From the NCBI GenBank assembly GCA_902363805.1, contig CABJBF010000003.1, forward strand, positions 1 through 64,000: 64,000 bases of DNA, given 5' to 3'. The position numbers and the translations under genes were made by a program. The notes beneath the pieces are model-generated. The model saw nothing but the letters and a program-made list of their open reading frames with translations, was not told where the DNA came from and searched no databases. Source of the DNA: Eubacteriaceae bacterium (GTDB lineage: Bacteria > Bacillota > Clostridia > Lachnospirales > Lachnospiraceae). Of this stretch, positions 26,957 through 35,741 are shown piece after piece (the first letter of the stretch is position 1; each line of letters opens with the position of its first letter).

Positions 26957-27271
26957 AAAAAAATCCTTAACAATAACACTTAACAAAATGTTATCATCAA
27001 GGACGAAAATACTAAAATAATATTCCGCGGTGCCACCTTGATTCGTAAGAAAAATATCTTACACACTCAACGAGTACTATCATACTCTGTGCAACTTACG
27101 TATGCCTTCACGTCACAGAATACTAACAAATATAATGCTTTGTTCTGTGCCCTCTGCGGTCCATTTATGTGAGCTGCGTTCTGCAAGGATTCCACCAGCC
27201 CTTGCTCTCTGTAAGTGCACGATTCACTTTTACCTCCGCATCAACGGTTTTAATGGTCATCTATATCGTTG
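26957..27271 (-). ncRNA. T-box riboswitch, tryptophan-specific
   Basis: Leader upstream of the TrpXYZ-like operon. The conserved T-box AAGGTGGCACCGCGG lies at 27025-27039 on the minus strand, and the stem I apical part (GAGAGCAAGGGCTGGTGGAA) near 27190-27210. The specifier is TGG (27161-27163) followed by A, i.e. Trp. The bulge TGGC would pair with an acceptor end GCCA, matching the G discriminator of bacterial tRNA-Trp. A terminator follows at 26957-27003 (TCCTT/AAGGA stem, seven T). Uncharged tRNA-Trp should prevent termination and switch the operon on. Confidence 0.93.
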
Positions 27272-27277
27272 TTTTGA

Positions 27278-27306
27278 ATTATAACGCTATAAAAAATACA
27301 AGTCAA
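27278..27306 (-). promoter_or_regulatory. Promoter of the T-box/TrpXYZ operon
   Basis: Minus-strand TTGACT (27301-27306), 17 bp, TATAAT (27278-27283). Start point expected at about 27271, which fits the 5' end of stem I. The stretch 27307-27463 beyond it shows no gene. Confidence 0.8.
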
Positions 27307-27463
27307 TTATTTTTTTATATTTTTGCCACCTAAAATTTTACACTAACTTATATTTTCTATACGTTTAAATTTTTGCCGTGAAGCAAAATTTATTTCTACT
27401 TAAAATTTGTGATAGTGGATTTTAGGCTTACATTATTTTCAAATAAAAATTAAGCATATACTA

Positions 27464-27512
27464 AAAGATGCCGAAACTATTGAGTGCTACGCACCACAAT
27501 TCCGGCATCTTT
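27464..27512. terminator. Terminator after the foldase-like gene
   Basis: Arms AAAGATGCCG (27464-27473) and CGGCATCTTT (27503-27512) pair perfectly. The better T-run (TTTTTTT) is on the plus strand, but the position just after the minus-strand stop at 27519 suggests it serves that gene. Confidence 0.65.
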
Positions 27513-27518
27513 TTTTAA

Positions 27519-28244
27519 TTACTTAACGAATTTATTATCTATATCTTTTACAGATTTTACTTTTTTGTACTTCTGCTCTTTTGCTGCTTTTTCTTTAATT
27601 TTATCTAACTCTTTGTTCCACGCTTTTGTACCCGACTCATTGTTTACATCCGTACCTGGCTTCTTAACATAATCACTTTCCAATGATTCAACGTACTTTT
27701 GAATCGGCAACTGCTTCTGATATACTTCTTTTTCATAAGCCCAATACTCATCTTCTGAATCAAACTGTGCTATCACTTTTTTTACATCATCGGCATTCTC
27801 AGCTTCATCTGACATTTTCTTCAAATCAGCAATATAATTATCCACTTCTTCATCTGTAACATCAAAACCTGCTTTTATTGCCTTAACATACATTGCATTA
27901 AATTCTTCCATATATTTTACAGCTTCTTTTTCTGCCGTCTTCTCACTTTCTCCCTTAAGCATATAAAAAGCCTTTGAAACTTCTATTTCCCTTTTAGTTA
28001 TTAAAATATCTTTCCCACACTCAAATATTTCATCTGATGCAGAATATGTTTGTGCTGCCGGTCCGTCAGTTGCAATTCTAAATTTACCTTTACTTCCTGA
28101 TGTTTCATTTTTGCTGTCATCACTTAAAATTTTACCCCATTGTGACATTACATCATTACCACCAAGTGCAGTCTTTATTGGAAAATAAGCTATAACTCCT
28201 GCAACAGCTACACATAATGCAATAATACTGATTTTCTTTTTCAT
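27519..28244 (-). CDS. Membrane-anchored SurA-N/foldase-like protein
   Basis: Protein of 241 residues with an N-terminal signal anchor (residues 5-25, no lipobox), a polar Ser/Lys linker, and a helical domain rich in Lys and Glu (about 80-200) resembling SurA/PrsA N-terminal chaperone domains (ILITKREIEVSKAFYML... and DEEVDNYI). No PpiC rotamase domain is present. It would act outside the membrane. It lies 24 bp downstream of the alcohol dehydrogenase gene in the same direction, yet no functional link is evident. The assignment is by pattern and is moderate; hypothetical secreted protein is the safe name. Confidence 0.6.
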   Translation of the reverse strand: MKKKISIIALCVAVAGVIAYFPIKTALGGNDVMSQWGKILSDDSKNETSGSKGKFRIATDGPAAQTYSASDEIFECGKDILITKREIEVSKAFYMLKGESEKTAEKEAVKYMEEFNAMYVKAIKAGFDVTDEEVDNYIADLKKMSDEAENADDVKKVIAQFDSEDEYWAYEKEVYQKQLPIQKYVESLESDYVKKPGTDVNNESGTKAWNKELDKIKEKAAKEQKYKKVKSVKDIDNKFVK

Positions 28245-28268
28245 AAACCACCTCCAAAGTTCTTCCTA

Positions 28269-29351
28269 CTATTTCATTTTTTCTAATTTGCCCATTGAGC
28301 AGGCAACCATTTCTTTTGTAATTTTATAAGGATTATGCTCTATATCTTTCATGGCAACTGCATTTTCAGCCAATTCTTCTAACTTGTCCTTTCCAAATTC
28401 TAAATCTGCAAGGCATGTTGGAAGACCTACATCTTTACTAAACTTATACACTTTTTCAAAGTCTTCTTCATTCTTATCTACAAGCAGCAAATTTAATACA
28501 CCATAACTTACTACTTCTCCGTGCAAATGATTCTTTTCTATGTGTGGATATGCCGTAAGAGAATAAAATATTGCATGGGCAAGTCCTGTGTTGTAATCAA
28601 TTATATGCTCCGCTGTCAAAAATATAGATGCAATACCTGTTGAAACTATAATTGCTAATACAACCTGTTCATAGGCATATGAAACTTCCTGCGCATTATT
28701 TGATTCCATTGCTTCTTTTCCATATCGAAGAACCGGTTCATAACACATTTTACTTACATCTACACCCATCTGTGTATAGTGATTTAATTCTTCTCCTCTT
28801 GAAGACATTGAACTTTCAAAGTACTTTGCCATAGTATCACCCATTCCTGCCCACATATATCTTGAAGGGGAATGTACTAAAATATCCGTATCAATAAATG
28901 CATGTACCGGTGGTGCCTGAAAGAAAAACGGTTCTTTAAATCTTCCATCAGGATAGTACATAATGGAAACACTTGTGCAGGCAGAACAGTTTGACGCTAT
29001 TGTTGGGAATGAAAATACAGGTTTACCACATTTTACCCCAAGACATTTTCCAGTATCTGTTGATTTTCCTCCACCAATTGAGAAAATCATATCTGCTTGT
29101 TTTACCAAATCATTTTCCATTAATTTTTCTACATTTTCGTAAGTTGCTTCTCCACCATACCAGATAAAATCTAATATTTCTAATTTTGATTCTTTGCAGG
29201 CTGCTATTATTTTATCCTTTGCGGCTGCAATTGCTTTATGCCCACCTATAGCAATAACCTTTGTACCATATGGCTCACAAATTTCAGGTATTTTATTATA
29301 TACTTTATCTCCAATTGAATAACTTGGAAGATGCATACTGTAATTTTCCAT
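28269..29351 (-). CDS. Iron-containing alcohol dehydrogenase family protein (glycerol dehydrogenase-like)
   Basis: Cytosolic NAD(P)-dependent dehydrogenase of 360 residues. The nucleotide motif GGGKSTDTGK lies near residues 93-102 as in the GldA branch. Metal ligands are expected at the Asp in GMGDTMAKYFE and at His residues in EHIIDYNTGLAHAI and NHLHGEVVSYGVL. The ATG at 29351 has no strong purine-rich site. Glycerol dehydrogenase is the nearest well-known relative, but related proteins act on other polyols or hydroxy acids, so the substrate is left open. It is followed closely by the foldase-like gene. Confidence 0.8.
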   Translation of the reverse strand: MENYSMHLPSYSIGDKVYNKIPEICEPYGTKVIAIGGHKAIAAAKDKIIAACKESKLEILDFIWYGGEATYENVEKLMENDLVKQADMIFSIGGGKSTDTGKCLGVKCGKPVFSFPTIASNCSACTSVSIMYYPDGRFKEPFFFQAPPVHAFIDTDILVHSPSRYMWAGMGDTMAKYFESSMSSRGEELNHYTQMGVDVSKMCYEPVLRYGKEAMESNNAQEVSYAYEQVVLAIIVSTGIASIFLTAEHIIDYNTGLAHAIFYSLTAYPHIEKNHLHGEVVSYGVLNLLLVDKNEEDFEKVYKFSKDVGLPTCLADLEFGKDKLEELAENAVAMKDIEHNPYKITKEMVACSMGKLEKMK

Positions 29352-29599
29352 TTATTTTATATTTCCTTTGCTAAAGTAAAATTAATATTATAGGTAAAGG
29401 CAGATTATAAATAGCTCTGTGAATATTCCTAAGTCATTCACAAAATGAGCATCAATCCTTTATGCTTTTGCCCTATCATATAAAGTATAGCACAAATCCG
29501 AGAATTTTTTCACTTAATAAAAGCATTGCTTATTTAACGTTTTAGCGATAATATTTTTAATGACTATCTACACATTTACAAATTCCGGAGGTTTTTCAA

Positions 29600-30541
29600 A
29601 TGATAAATATATCCGTTCTTTTTAATCAGCTCATTATGCTTTTTTTAATTATATGTACCGGATATCTTGCATATAAATTACAATATTTTGACGAACTTAC
29701 TAATAAGAAATTAAATAAACTGGTTGTAAATATAACCCTACCCATGACAACAATAGATTCTGTTTTGTCTATGGCACAACGTCCTAAAGGTTCAACTGTG
29801 TTATTCGTATTTATTGCTTCAATTGTTTTATACGCAGTATTACCTATTATCAGTTTTATAATAATTAAATTAATTAAAATGCCTTTCAATACACAAGGCA
29901 TATATACTTTTATGCTAACTTTTTCAAATGTAGGATTTATGGGTTTTCCTGTTATTCAGGCTGCATTTGGCTCTGAGCAGGGAACTACCGCTGTATTTTA
30001 TGCAGCCATTCTCAACATTATATTTACCTGTTGTACATTTACTTATGGAGTAGTTTTAATAGGATATGGGACTGCGAAAAAGATGGCCTTTACATTAAAA
30101 AACATATTATCACCAGGTATAATATGCTCTTTGCTTTCCATTGTAATTTATGCATTAGACATAAGTTTTCCTATTCCTATAACAAATGCAATATCAATAC
30201 TTGGTAATCTGACCTCACCACTTGCAATGATGTTAATTGGTTCAACGTTAGCATCTATGAAAATAGGTGAAATATTTAAAGATAAAAGAGTTTACTTATT
30301 TACATTTGTCAAGCTAATTATTATTCCACTAATTTGTTATCCATTATTTCAACTATTCATTAAAGATACTTTAGTTAGAAATGTCTTTTTTATTGAATCA
30401 CTAATGCCTGTAGCAAATACAGCACTTATATTTGCCACAGAATATGATTTAGACAAAAAATTAACTTCAAGAACTATTTTTTTAACAACACTTTTATCTC
30501 TATTTACAATCCCTGCATTTTTATATTTATTTGCAGTTTAA
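29600..30541 (+). CDS. AEC family transporter (auxin efflux carrier fold)
   Basis: Membrane protein of 313 residues with about ten hydrophobic segments and the family features of AEC carriers, including the conserved broken-helix region FSNVGFMGFPV near residues 110-120 and LGNLTSPLAMMLIGS near residue 205. The ATG at 29600 has GGAGG upstream. Such carriers export organic or amino acids; the substrate is unknown. Single-gene unit, divergent from the alcohol dehydrogenase gene, with a strong terminator after it. Confidence 0.83.
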   Translation: MINISVLFNQLIMLFLIICTGYLAYKLQYFDELTNKKLNKLVVNITLPMTTIDSVLSMAQRPKGSTVLFVFIASIVLYAVLPIISFIIIKLIKMPFNTQGIYTFMLTFSNVGFMGFPVIQAAFGSEQGTTAVFYAAILNIIFTCCTFTYGVVLIGYGTAKKMAFTLKNILSPGIICSLLSIVIYALDISFPIPITNAISILGNLTSPLAMMLIGSTLASMKIGEIFKDKRVYLFTFVKLIIIPLICYPLFQLFIKDTLVRNVFFIESLMPVANTALIFATEYDLDKKLTSRTIFLTTLLSLFTIPAFLYLFAV

Positions 30542-30595
30542 TCTATTTTATAATATAGAATCTTCTAATTATTTTGTGTTTGGTGTCTTTACAAA

Positions 30596-30652
30596 AAAAA
30601 TCAGAAGCAATATTGCGTTTATTAAATTCACAATATTACTTCTGATTTTTTT
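30596..30652. terminator. Bidirectional terminator
   Basis: Arms around AAAATCAGAAGCAATATTG and CAATATTACTTCTGATTTT, with one mismatch, flanked by T-runs on both strands. It separates the AEC transporter gene from the convergent EamA-type gene. Confidence 0.85.
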
Positions 30653-30759
30653 ACTAAAAGTGTATTTTATATTTATAAATTTTTATAAAACTGTTGTTCG
30701 TTATAGTTAATATAAACTTATTTGGTATATTAAACTGCTTATTCTATATCTTATATTCT

Positions 30760-31173
30760 CTAAATAACCATGAACAAAGTTCCTGACGTGATAAGTATGC
30801 ATCCTATAATTGATTTTGATGTAAAATCTTCATGTAAAAATACAAAAGCCATAATCAAAGTTATCACTACACTTAATTTGTCTATTGGAACTACCTTTGA
30901 TGCATCTCCCATCTGTAATGCTTTATAGTAGCATAACCATGAAGCCCCTGTAGCTATTCCTGACAAAATTAAAAATATCCAGCTTTTCTTTCCTATCTCT
31001 GTAATTCCTGACTGATTGTTAGTCAAAAACACCATTGCCCATGCCATAATTAAAACTACCAGAGTTCTTATGGCTGTAGCTAAATTAGAGTTAACCCCAT
31101 CTATTCCAACTTTAGCAAGTATAGATGTTAAAGCTGCAAATACAGATGATAAAATTGCAAATACCATCCACAT
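30760..31173 (-). CDS. EamA-family small transporter
   Basis: Membrane protein of 137 residues with about five hydrophobic segments, the size of a single EamA (DMT superfamily) repeat; such half-size proteins usually work as dimers. It ends with the typical ILITSGTLFMVI helix. The ATG at 31173 has GAGGTG upstream. It is 12 bp after the SEC-C protein gene in the same direction, so the two are co-transcribed. Substrate unknown. Confidence 0.8.
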   Translation of the reverse strand: MWMVFAILSSVFAALTSILAKVGIDGVNSNLATAIRTLVVLIMAWAMVFLTNNQSGITEIGKKSWIFLILSGIATGASWLCYYKALQMGDASKVVPIDKLSVVITLIMAFVFLHEDFTSKSIIGCILITSGTLFMVI

Positions 31174-31185
31174 TATTATTCACCT

Positions 31186-32097
31186 CTATCTTCCACAACA
31201 ATATTTATACTTCTTTCCACTTCCACAAGGGCATTTATCATTAGGATAAACTTTCTTTGTCTTAACAACCGGCTGATTAATTAATCTTTTTCCCATATTA
31301 TCAAATGTCCATTGAATTGAATTATCAATTCTTGCCGGATTAGAAATCACTTTTCTTGCTGCTTTCTTTTCGCTGCTGTTTTCTTTAACTACAGAACTTA
31401 CTAATTCAACATTAGAAGGACCATTAGGAAGTTCACCATAAACACCTATTGTATTTATTTCCTCAACAGTTGGAATATAATATTTACTTTCATCTTTTAT
31501 AGAATTGTCTTCTGAATCAGACAATCTCTTATGAGATACAACGTTATCATTAACTTCAAATTCATTATATACTTCCGGTATACTTTCAATTCTGTTAATT
31601 AACTCTTCTGTGCTTTCATTATAATTAATTCCATCTTTCATAATCTGCATAAGCAAATCTATCGAAATCTTTCCATATAATACACACATTGTTCTCAAAC
31701 TGCTTAATAAGAAACTGGTCACTTTACGTTTCTCATTAAACTCTTTATTTTCTATTTTTTCAAGTACTGCCTGAACTTCTACCGGCACTACTATTTCACC
31801 ATTATTCATTCCGCCTAAATAACCGGCTGCATATAATTTTTCATATAAAGCGTCGTTAGACTTTCCACCTTCAGTTGAAGTAATTTCTTTTTTAACTGCT
31901 TCAATTTCTTCATTTGTAAGATATTGGAAATATTTTTCTACTTCTTCGTCATTCAACATATATTCTACAATCTTATCAATTAACTGCTCTTTATTAAGTG
32001 TTGAATATCCTCTTATCTTTTTCTGCTTAGCAATGTCTTTTAATTCATTTTTGAGAAAATCATTAAAAATATCTTTTAAAGCTGTACCTTTTTTCAT
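31186..32097 (-). CDS. SEC-C motif protein with Rho-N-like N-terminus
   Basis: Soluble protein of 303 residues. The N-terminal 50 residues (LKDIAKQKKIRGYSTLNKEQ) resemble a SAP/Rho-N nucleic-acid-binding helix pair. The middle is helical and acidic. The extreme C-terminus is a SEC-C zinc motif, CPCGSGKKYKYCC. Proteins of this kind bind zinc and have been linked to nucleic acid or protein quality control, but no definite role can be given. It is followed by a small EamA transporter gene. Confidence 0.75.
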   Translation of the reverse strand: MKKGTALKDIFNDFLKNELKDIAKQKKIRGYSTLNKEQLIDKIVEYMLNDEEVEKYFQYLTNEEIEAVKKEITSTEGGKSNDALYEKLYAAGYLGGMNNGEIVVPVEVQAVLEKIENKEFNEKRKVTSFLLSSLRTMCVLYGKISIDLLMQIMKDGINYNESTEELINRIESIPEVYNEFEVNDNVVSHKRLSDSEDNSIKDESKYYIPTVEEINTIGVYGELPNGPSNVELVSSVVKENSSEKKAARKVISNPARIDNSIQWTFDNMGKRLINQPVVKTKKVYPNDKCPCGSGKKYKYCCGR

Positions 32098-32587
32098 TAA
32101 TTTAAATCCTCTCTTCTAAACGTTTAATATTTCCCTAGTTCGCGTTGATGAGCTTTTATATTATTCTGCTTTTTCAACTCTAAGAACGCTTGTTTGCCGA
32201 TAAGAGTATAGCAAACTCAATTATTTTTTTCAATTGTTTTATTAAATTGAAGGTTATCATTCATATAAACCATTAGTTAATTTTTCAAATTTTATATTTC
32301 CTATTTCTAAATTTTATACTTATTTGATTTTTAATTCGTCAAATATTGAGTATGTATCACCAATATTTCTTTTAAATTATATGTTTTTTTACTAAAAAAC
32401 GCACATTTTTTCATATTATCAGCAATTTTCTGTATTTTTTCATTTAAACAACATACCTTTTACTATTTTTCTTTAATTCGTCAAATATCTTTCTATACTC
32501 TACACATCTTTGGGTGTGGTTTTAGTGTGAATTTATTTCATTACTATTCCTGCCGTAAATCTTATGGCAGAAGAATGGAGAATTAAT
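32098..32587. promoter_or_regulatory. agrB upstream region with 17-bp direct repeat
   Basis: Gene-free AT-rich segment. TTTAATTCGTCAAATAT occurs at 32330-32346 and again at 32472-32488, 142 bp apart. The second copy covers the -35 position of a promoter with -10 TATACT (32494-32499). A small hairpin CTGCC/GGCAG lies just ahead of the agrB start. These are candidate sites for the neighbouring LytTR regulator. Confidence 0.45.
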
Positions 32588-33166
32588 ATGCAAAGTCTTA
32601 TCGATGAATTAAAAGATGAATACGACTACAGCAGTTATGATATAGCAATGGTAAAATATGTACTTACAAGCATCTTTTATGAATTTTCAAAACTTATAAT
32701 TTTTGGTATATTTTTTGGATTTTTAGGTTATTTTAAGTCATTCTTAGTTTCTTTGATTTTGCTTTTATTTTTAAGAATTAACATCGGTGGAATTCATTGT
32801 AAACATTATATTACATGTTTTTTATTAACATTTGTCGTTTTATTTTCTTCAATTATACTACTTCCCAAACTTTTATTTGTAGCACCTATATTAATAATTT
32901 CCATATGTACAATATGTATGATTATCAATTATAAAATAGGTCCAATAGCATCACCGTTCAGACCTTCGCCTGACAGTATTTTGATTAAGAAATGTCGAAA
33001 TACCGGATTTGTTATAATTTTTATTTTTATTATTTTTGTTAGCTTTTTCCATGAATTCAGCTTATTTACTACATACTTTCAAGTTGGATTCTGGACTATT
33101 GTGTTACATACAGCGCAATTATTTATTGCTAAAATCTCAAAAAAGGAGGAATGTGCTAATGCGTAA
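32588..33166 (+). CDS. agrB: AgrB-like peptide-processing membrane protease
   Basis: Cysteine endopeptidase that cleaves and cyclises an AgrD precursor at the membrane, 192 residues with about five hydrophobic segments. The catalytic pair is present with the family spacing of seven: His70 and Cys77 in GGIHCKHYITC. The ATG at 32588 has GGAG 7 nt upstream; the longer in-frame start at 32564 has no site. It overlaps agrD by eight bases. The convergent LytTR regulator and GHKL kinase (33466-35548) are the likely receptor pair, although in classical agr loci they follow in the same direction. Confidence 0.9.
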   Translation: MQSLIDELKDEYDYSSYDIAMVKYVLTSIFYEFSKLIIFGIFFGFLGYFKSFLVSLILLLFLRINIGGIHCKHYITCFLLTFVVLFSSIILLPKLLFVAPILIISICTICMIINYKIGPIASPFRPSPDSILIKKCRNTGFVIIFIFIIFVSFFHEFSLFTTYFQVGFWTIVLHTAQLFIAKISKKEECANA

Positions 33167-33296
33167 ATTCAAACTTTCTACTTTAAACACACTTTGTACA
33201 TTGTGTTTAGCATTATCATGGGGTTTTAAATTTTCAAAAGTTAGCTTTTGTTTCTTTGGGGAACCTAAACTTCCTCGCAAAGAAGACTTTGAATAA
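33159..33296 (+). CDS. agrD: AgrD-like autoinducing peptide precursor
   Basis: Precursor of 45 residues. The ATG at 33159 has AGGAGG 9 nt upstream and lies inside the end of agrB. Residues 1-25 form a hydrophobic/cationic leader with Cys13 and Cys16. The probable thiolactone Cys is Cys31 in VSFCFFGE. The acidic/basic C-terminal tail (EPKLPRKEDFE) matches the charged recognition tail removed by AgrB. The ring may comprise Cys31 plus the next three or four residues; the exact cut cannot be set by eye. A bidirectional terminator follows. Confidence 0.85.
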   Translation: MRKFKLSTLNTLCTLCLALSWGFKFSKVSFCFFGEPKLPRKEDFE

Positions 33297-33323
33297 TTAA
33301 CCTTCATAATCTTTTACTCCAAA

Positions 33324-33390
33324 AAATCTGCCTTCATTGACACACCCGACAGTCTGTATGACCGTCATTACAATGAAAGGCAGATTTTTA
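33324..33390. terminator. Bidirectional terminator between agrD and kinase 2
   Basis: Arms around AAATCTGCCTTCATTG (33324-33339) and CAATGAAAGGCAGATTT (33371-33387), one bulged base, with T-runs on both strands. Confidence 0.85.
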
Positions 33391-33465
33391 TTTGTTGATT
33401 ATTACGATGTAGACACAAAATTATTATGTTGTGGCAAAAGGCCTCAACTTTGATGCCTATGGAAT

Positions 33466-34821
33466 TTATTTTTCAATTATTACTGAAAACTTTATTGTAT
33501 TTCCAATTTTAGTCATTATGTTTTCTACTAAAATATCAAACTTATATTTATCCTGATATTCTTTTATTTTGTTAAGACCAATTCCTCTATCTTCACCTTT
33601 TGTAGAATATCCTTTTTCAAACATCTTAATTATCTCATCCTCCGTACAATATGTATAAGGATTTGAGACCTCAACTATTACTTTCTTTTCAGTTTCAGCT
33701 ATTTTAATTGTAATGTTTTCTTTTTTTTCACAGTCATTATTGCCCTTTACACTTCCTTCATTTCCACACTCATTATTATCTCTTATATTTTCCCGGTTAT
33801 CTTGTATAGTTTTATTTGAAAGAATTGCATCTCTTGCATTATCTATTAATATTCCAAGAATTTCTATGAAATCATAAACTGATATGTATTTAAATTCTCC
33901 AGTGCATAAATTTACATCATACGTTGTTTCTACACCCATATTTTCAGTTTCTTTTAATTTGCCAAATAAAAATCCTGCGATAATAGGTTCATTAATTCTA
34001 TATAAAATACTATTATACTTATTTTCTTCAGAAATTCTGTTCTTATATTCATTCTTTCGCTGTTTTATCTTTTCATTGTTTTCTTCATTTTCCAGAGCTG
34101 ATAAAGCAAGCAAATGATTATTAAAATCGTGCTGATTTTTACGTACAACATCTATCAGACTTTTAAAGGAATCATTATATATTCTAGTCATTTCTAACTG
34201 CTTTTGCTTTAATTTAACTTCGTAAGTTGACTGCTGCCATCTATAGATGGCAAATATTACTATAACAAACAATAATCCTCCTGTAAGATATGCATCTGTC
34301 ATAATAAAATTGTCTTTTTTGAACTTATAAAGATAATATGCAAGAATTAATCCATTTACTAATATACACACCATCCCCCTCTTTTCTTTATCAACAATTA
34401 TATTGTGTAATATCTTATATAATTTTGATTTCTGTGAAAAGAATACAAATATCAGAACAGCTATGTTTATAAACAATGCCATAAAATTTTCATTTTTAAT
34501 GAACTTATAAATAAGAAGACTTGCAGGTATGTACATTATCATTTGCGTAACTGATACAATGAGCATTGTCAACATGCAGTTATAAACAGAATTTACAATA
34601 CTGTCACCAAACTGAAGCATCGAATAAATAATGAAAAACAAATACATTATTAACATTGTCTCTTTAAAAAGCACTTCTTCATTAACTAAATACATATAAA
34701 TTATCTCTAAACTTATAAAACTTAATGTATAAATTGAAATTATATTTTTTCGACCATATAAGTTATGTATGCATATTATTACAGATATTATTTCAAAAAA
34801 ATAAATTAAAATCTCACTCAT
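33466..34821 (-). CDS. GHKL-type sensor histidine kinase (system 2)
   Basis: AgrC-like membrane kinase of 451 residues with six or seven hydrophobic segments in the first 210 residues. The phosphoacceptor region is NQHDFNNHLLAL. The N-box (ILIDNARDAIL) is followed by an unusual stretch of about 35 residues rich in Asn, Glu and Lys (around residues 345-380) before the next strand, and then the G-box EDRGIGLNKI. The insert lies where the ATP lid of such kinases varies. It overlaps the regulator gene by 8 bases. Convergent with agrBD, it is the probable receptor for that peptide. Confidence 0.87.
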   Translation of the reverse strand: MSEILIYFFEIISVIICIHNLYGRKNIISIYTLSFISLEIIYMYLVNEEVLFKETMLIMYLFFIIYSMLQFGDSIVNSVYNCMLTMLIVSVTQMIMYIPASLLIYKFIKNENFMALFINIAVLIFVFFSQKSKLYKILHNIIVDKEKRGMVCILVNGLILAYYLYKFKKDNFIMTDAYLTGGLLFVIVIFAIYRWQQSTYEVKLKQKQLEMTRIYNDSFKSLIDVVRKNQHDFNNHLLALSALENEENNEKIKQRKNEYKNRISEENKYNSILYRINEPIIAGFLFGKLKETENMGVETTYDVNLCTGEFKYISVYDFIEILGILIDNARDAILSNKTIQDNRENIRDNNECGNEGSVKGNNDCEKKENITIKIAETEKKVIVEVSNPYTYCTEDEIIKMFEKGYSTKGEDRGIGLNKIKEYQDKYKFDILVENIMTKIGNTIKFSVIIEK

Positions 34822-35548
34822 TTTTCAACCTGCTCATAAATTCTTTTTTTAATCTAGGGCCTATTTCAAGTTCTCCATAATTATTTATAAGTTTAATATA
34901 TCTGTTAACTGAGTCTATACTTAAAATATAGTTCATATTTACAACAACATGTTTATTACATTGTGCAAAATTGTTATCTCCTAACTCCTGAATAATACTC
35001 TTACATGACGCATATGGTGCCTTATGTACTCCATCTGTGCAATGATATTCTATGTACCTGTTTCTGTTCTCTACATATACAATATCTTTTGTCTGAAGTG
35101 AGAACAAAATTCCGTCTCTTTTATAATATATTATCTTCGATTCTTCCTTCGGAGTTTCAAATTCTAATACTTCTTTAACTGTATCCATAAGTTCATTGAT
35201 GTCATAAGATTTTTCAAAGTAGCGATAACAGTGCAAATAACTGTATGAATGTAACTTAGGGTCTTCTAAAGATGATGTGATTATAATTGGTGTAAATTTG
35301 TATTCAGGTATGGTTCGTATTCTTTCAACGAATTTAATTCCTGACACATCTCCTAAAGCATTTGTATCAAGAATTATATCCACTATAAATACGCTTATAT
35401 TTTCTTCTAACGCATATTTATATGCCTGCGCACTATCTTTTGCCTTGTAAACATTTATGTCGGTAATATTTGATAATTTGCTACAAATCATATCCATGTA
35501 TTGTTCACTATCTTCTATAACCAGAATATTTTTCTTCTGCACTGTCAT
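34814..35548 (-). CDS. LytTR-family response regulator (system 2)
   Basis: Response regulator of 244 residues: a receiver domain with the phosphoacceptor Asp in VFIVDIILD, the conserved Lys in YFEKSYD, and a C-terminal LytTR domain (about 140-240). It is translationally coupled to the kinase downstream. The 193 bp upstream carry a possible promoter (TTGAAA, 18 bp, TATCAT). It is on the same strand as the two ABC genes upstream. AgrA-like function for the agrBD pair is inferred. Confidence 0.88.
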   Translation of the reverse strand: MTVQKKNILVIEDSEQYMDMICSKLSNITDINVYKAKDSAQAYKYALEENISVFIVDIILDTNALGDVSGIKFVERIRTIPEYKFTPIIITSSLEDPKLHSYSYLHCYRYFEKSYDINELMDTVKEVLEFETPKEESKIIYYKRDGILFSLQTKDIVYVENRNRYIEYHCTDGVHKAPYASCKSIIQELGDNNFAQCNKHVVVNMNYILSIDSVNRYIKLINNYGELEIGPRLKKEFMSRLKNE

Positions 35549-35741
35549 TGATTATTTTCCTCTTCTTTTAGGTTTTTACTCATATTGGTTCTGTAAAATT
35601 CAGCTTATTTATCAATGATACTATGGATGTGTGCGTTTTTTCAAGTTACAATAATTTTTTATTTTTCTTTTTTAATAAAATACTTGCTCTTATTCCAATA
35701 TGGCTATCTATAACTCCGATACTACTTAAATCCTGTAGCAA

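Noticed and set aside
27102..27284. 60-codon plus-strand frame over the T-box
   Set aside because: It lies across the structured leader RNA of the opposite strand and has no ribosome binding site.
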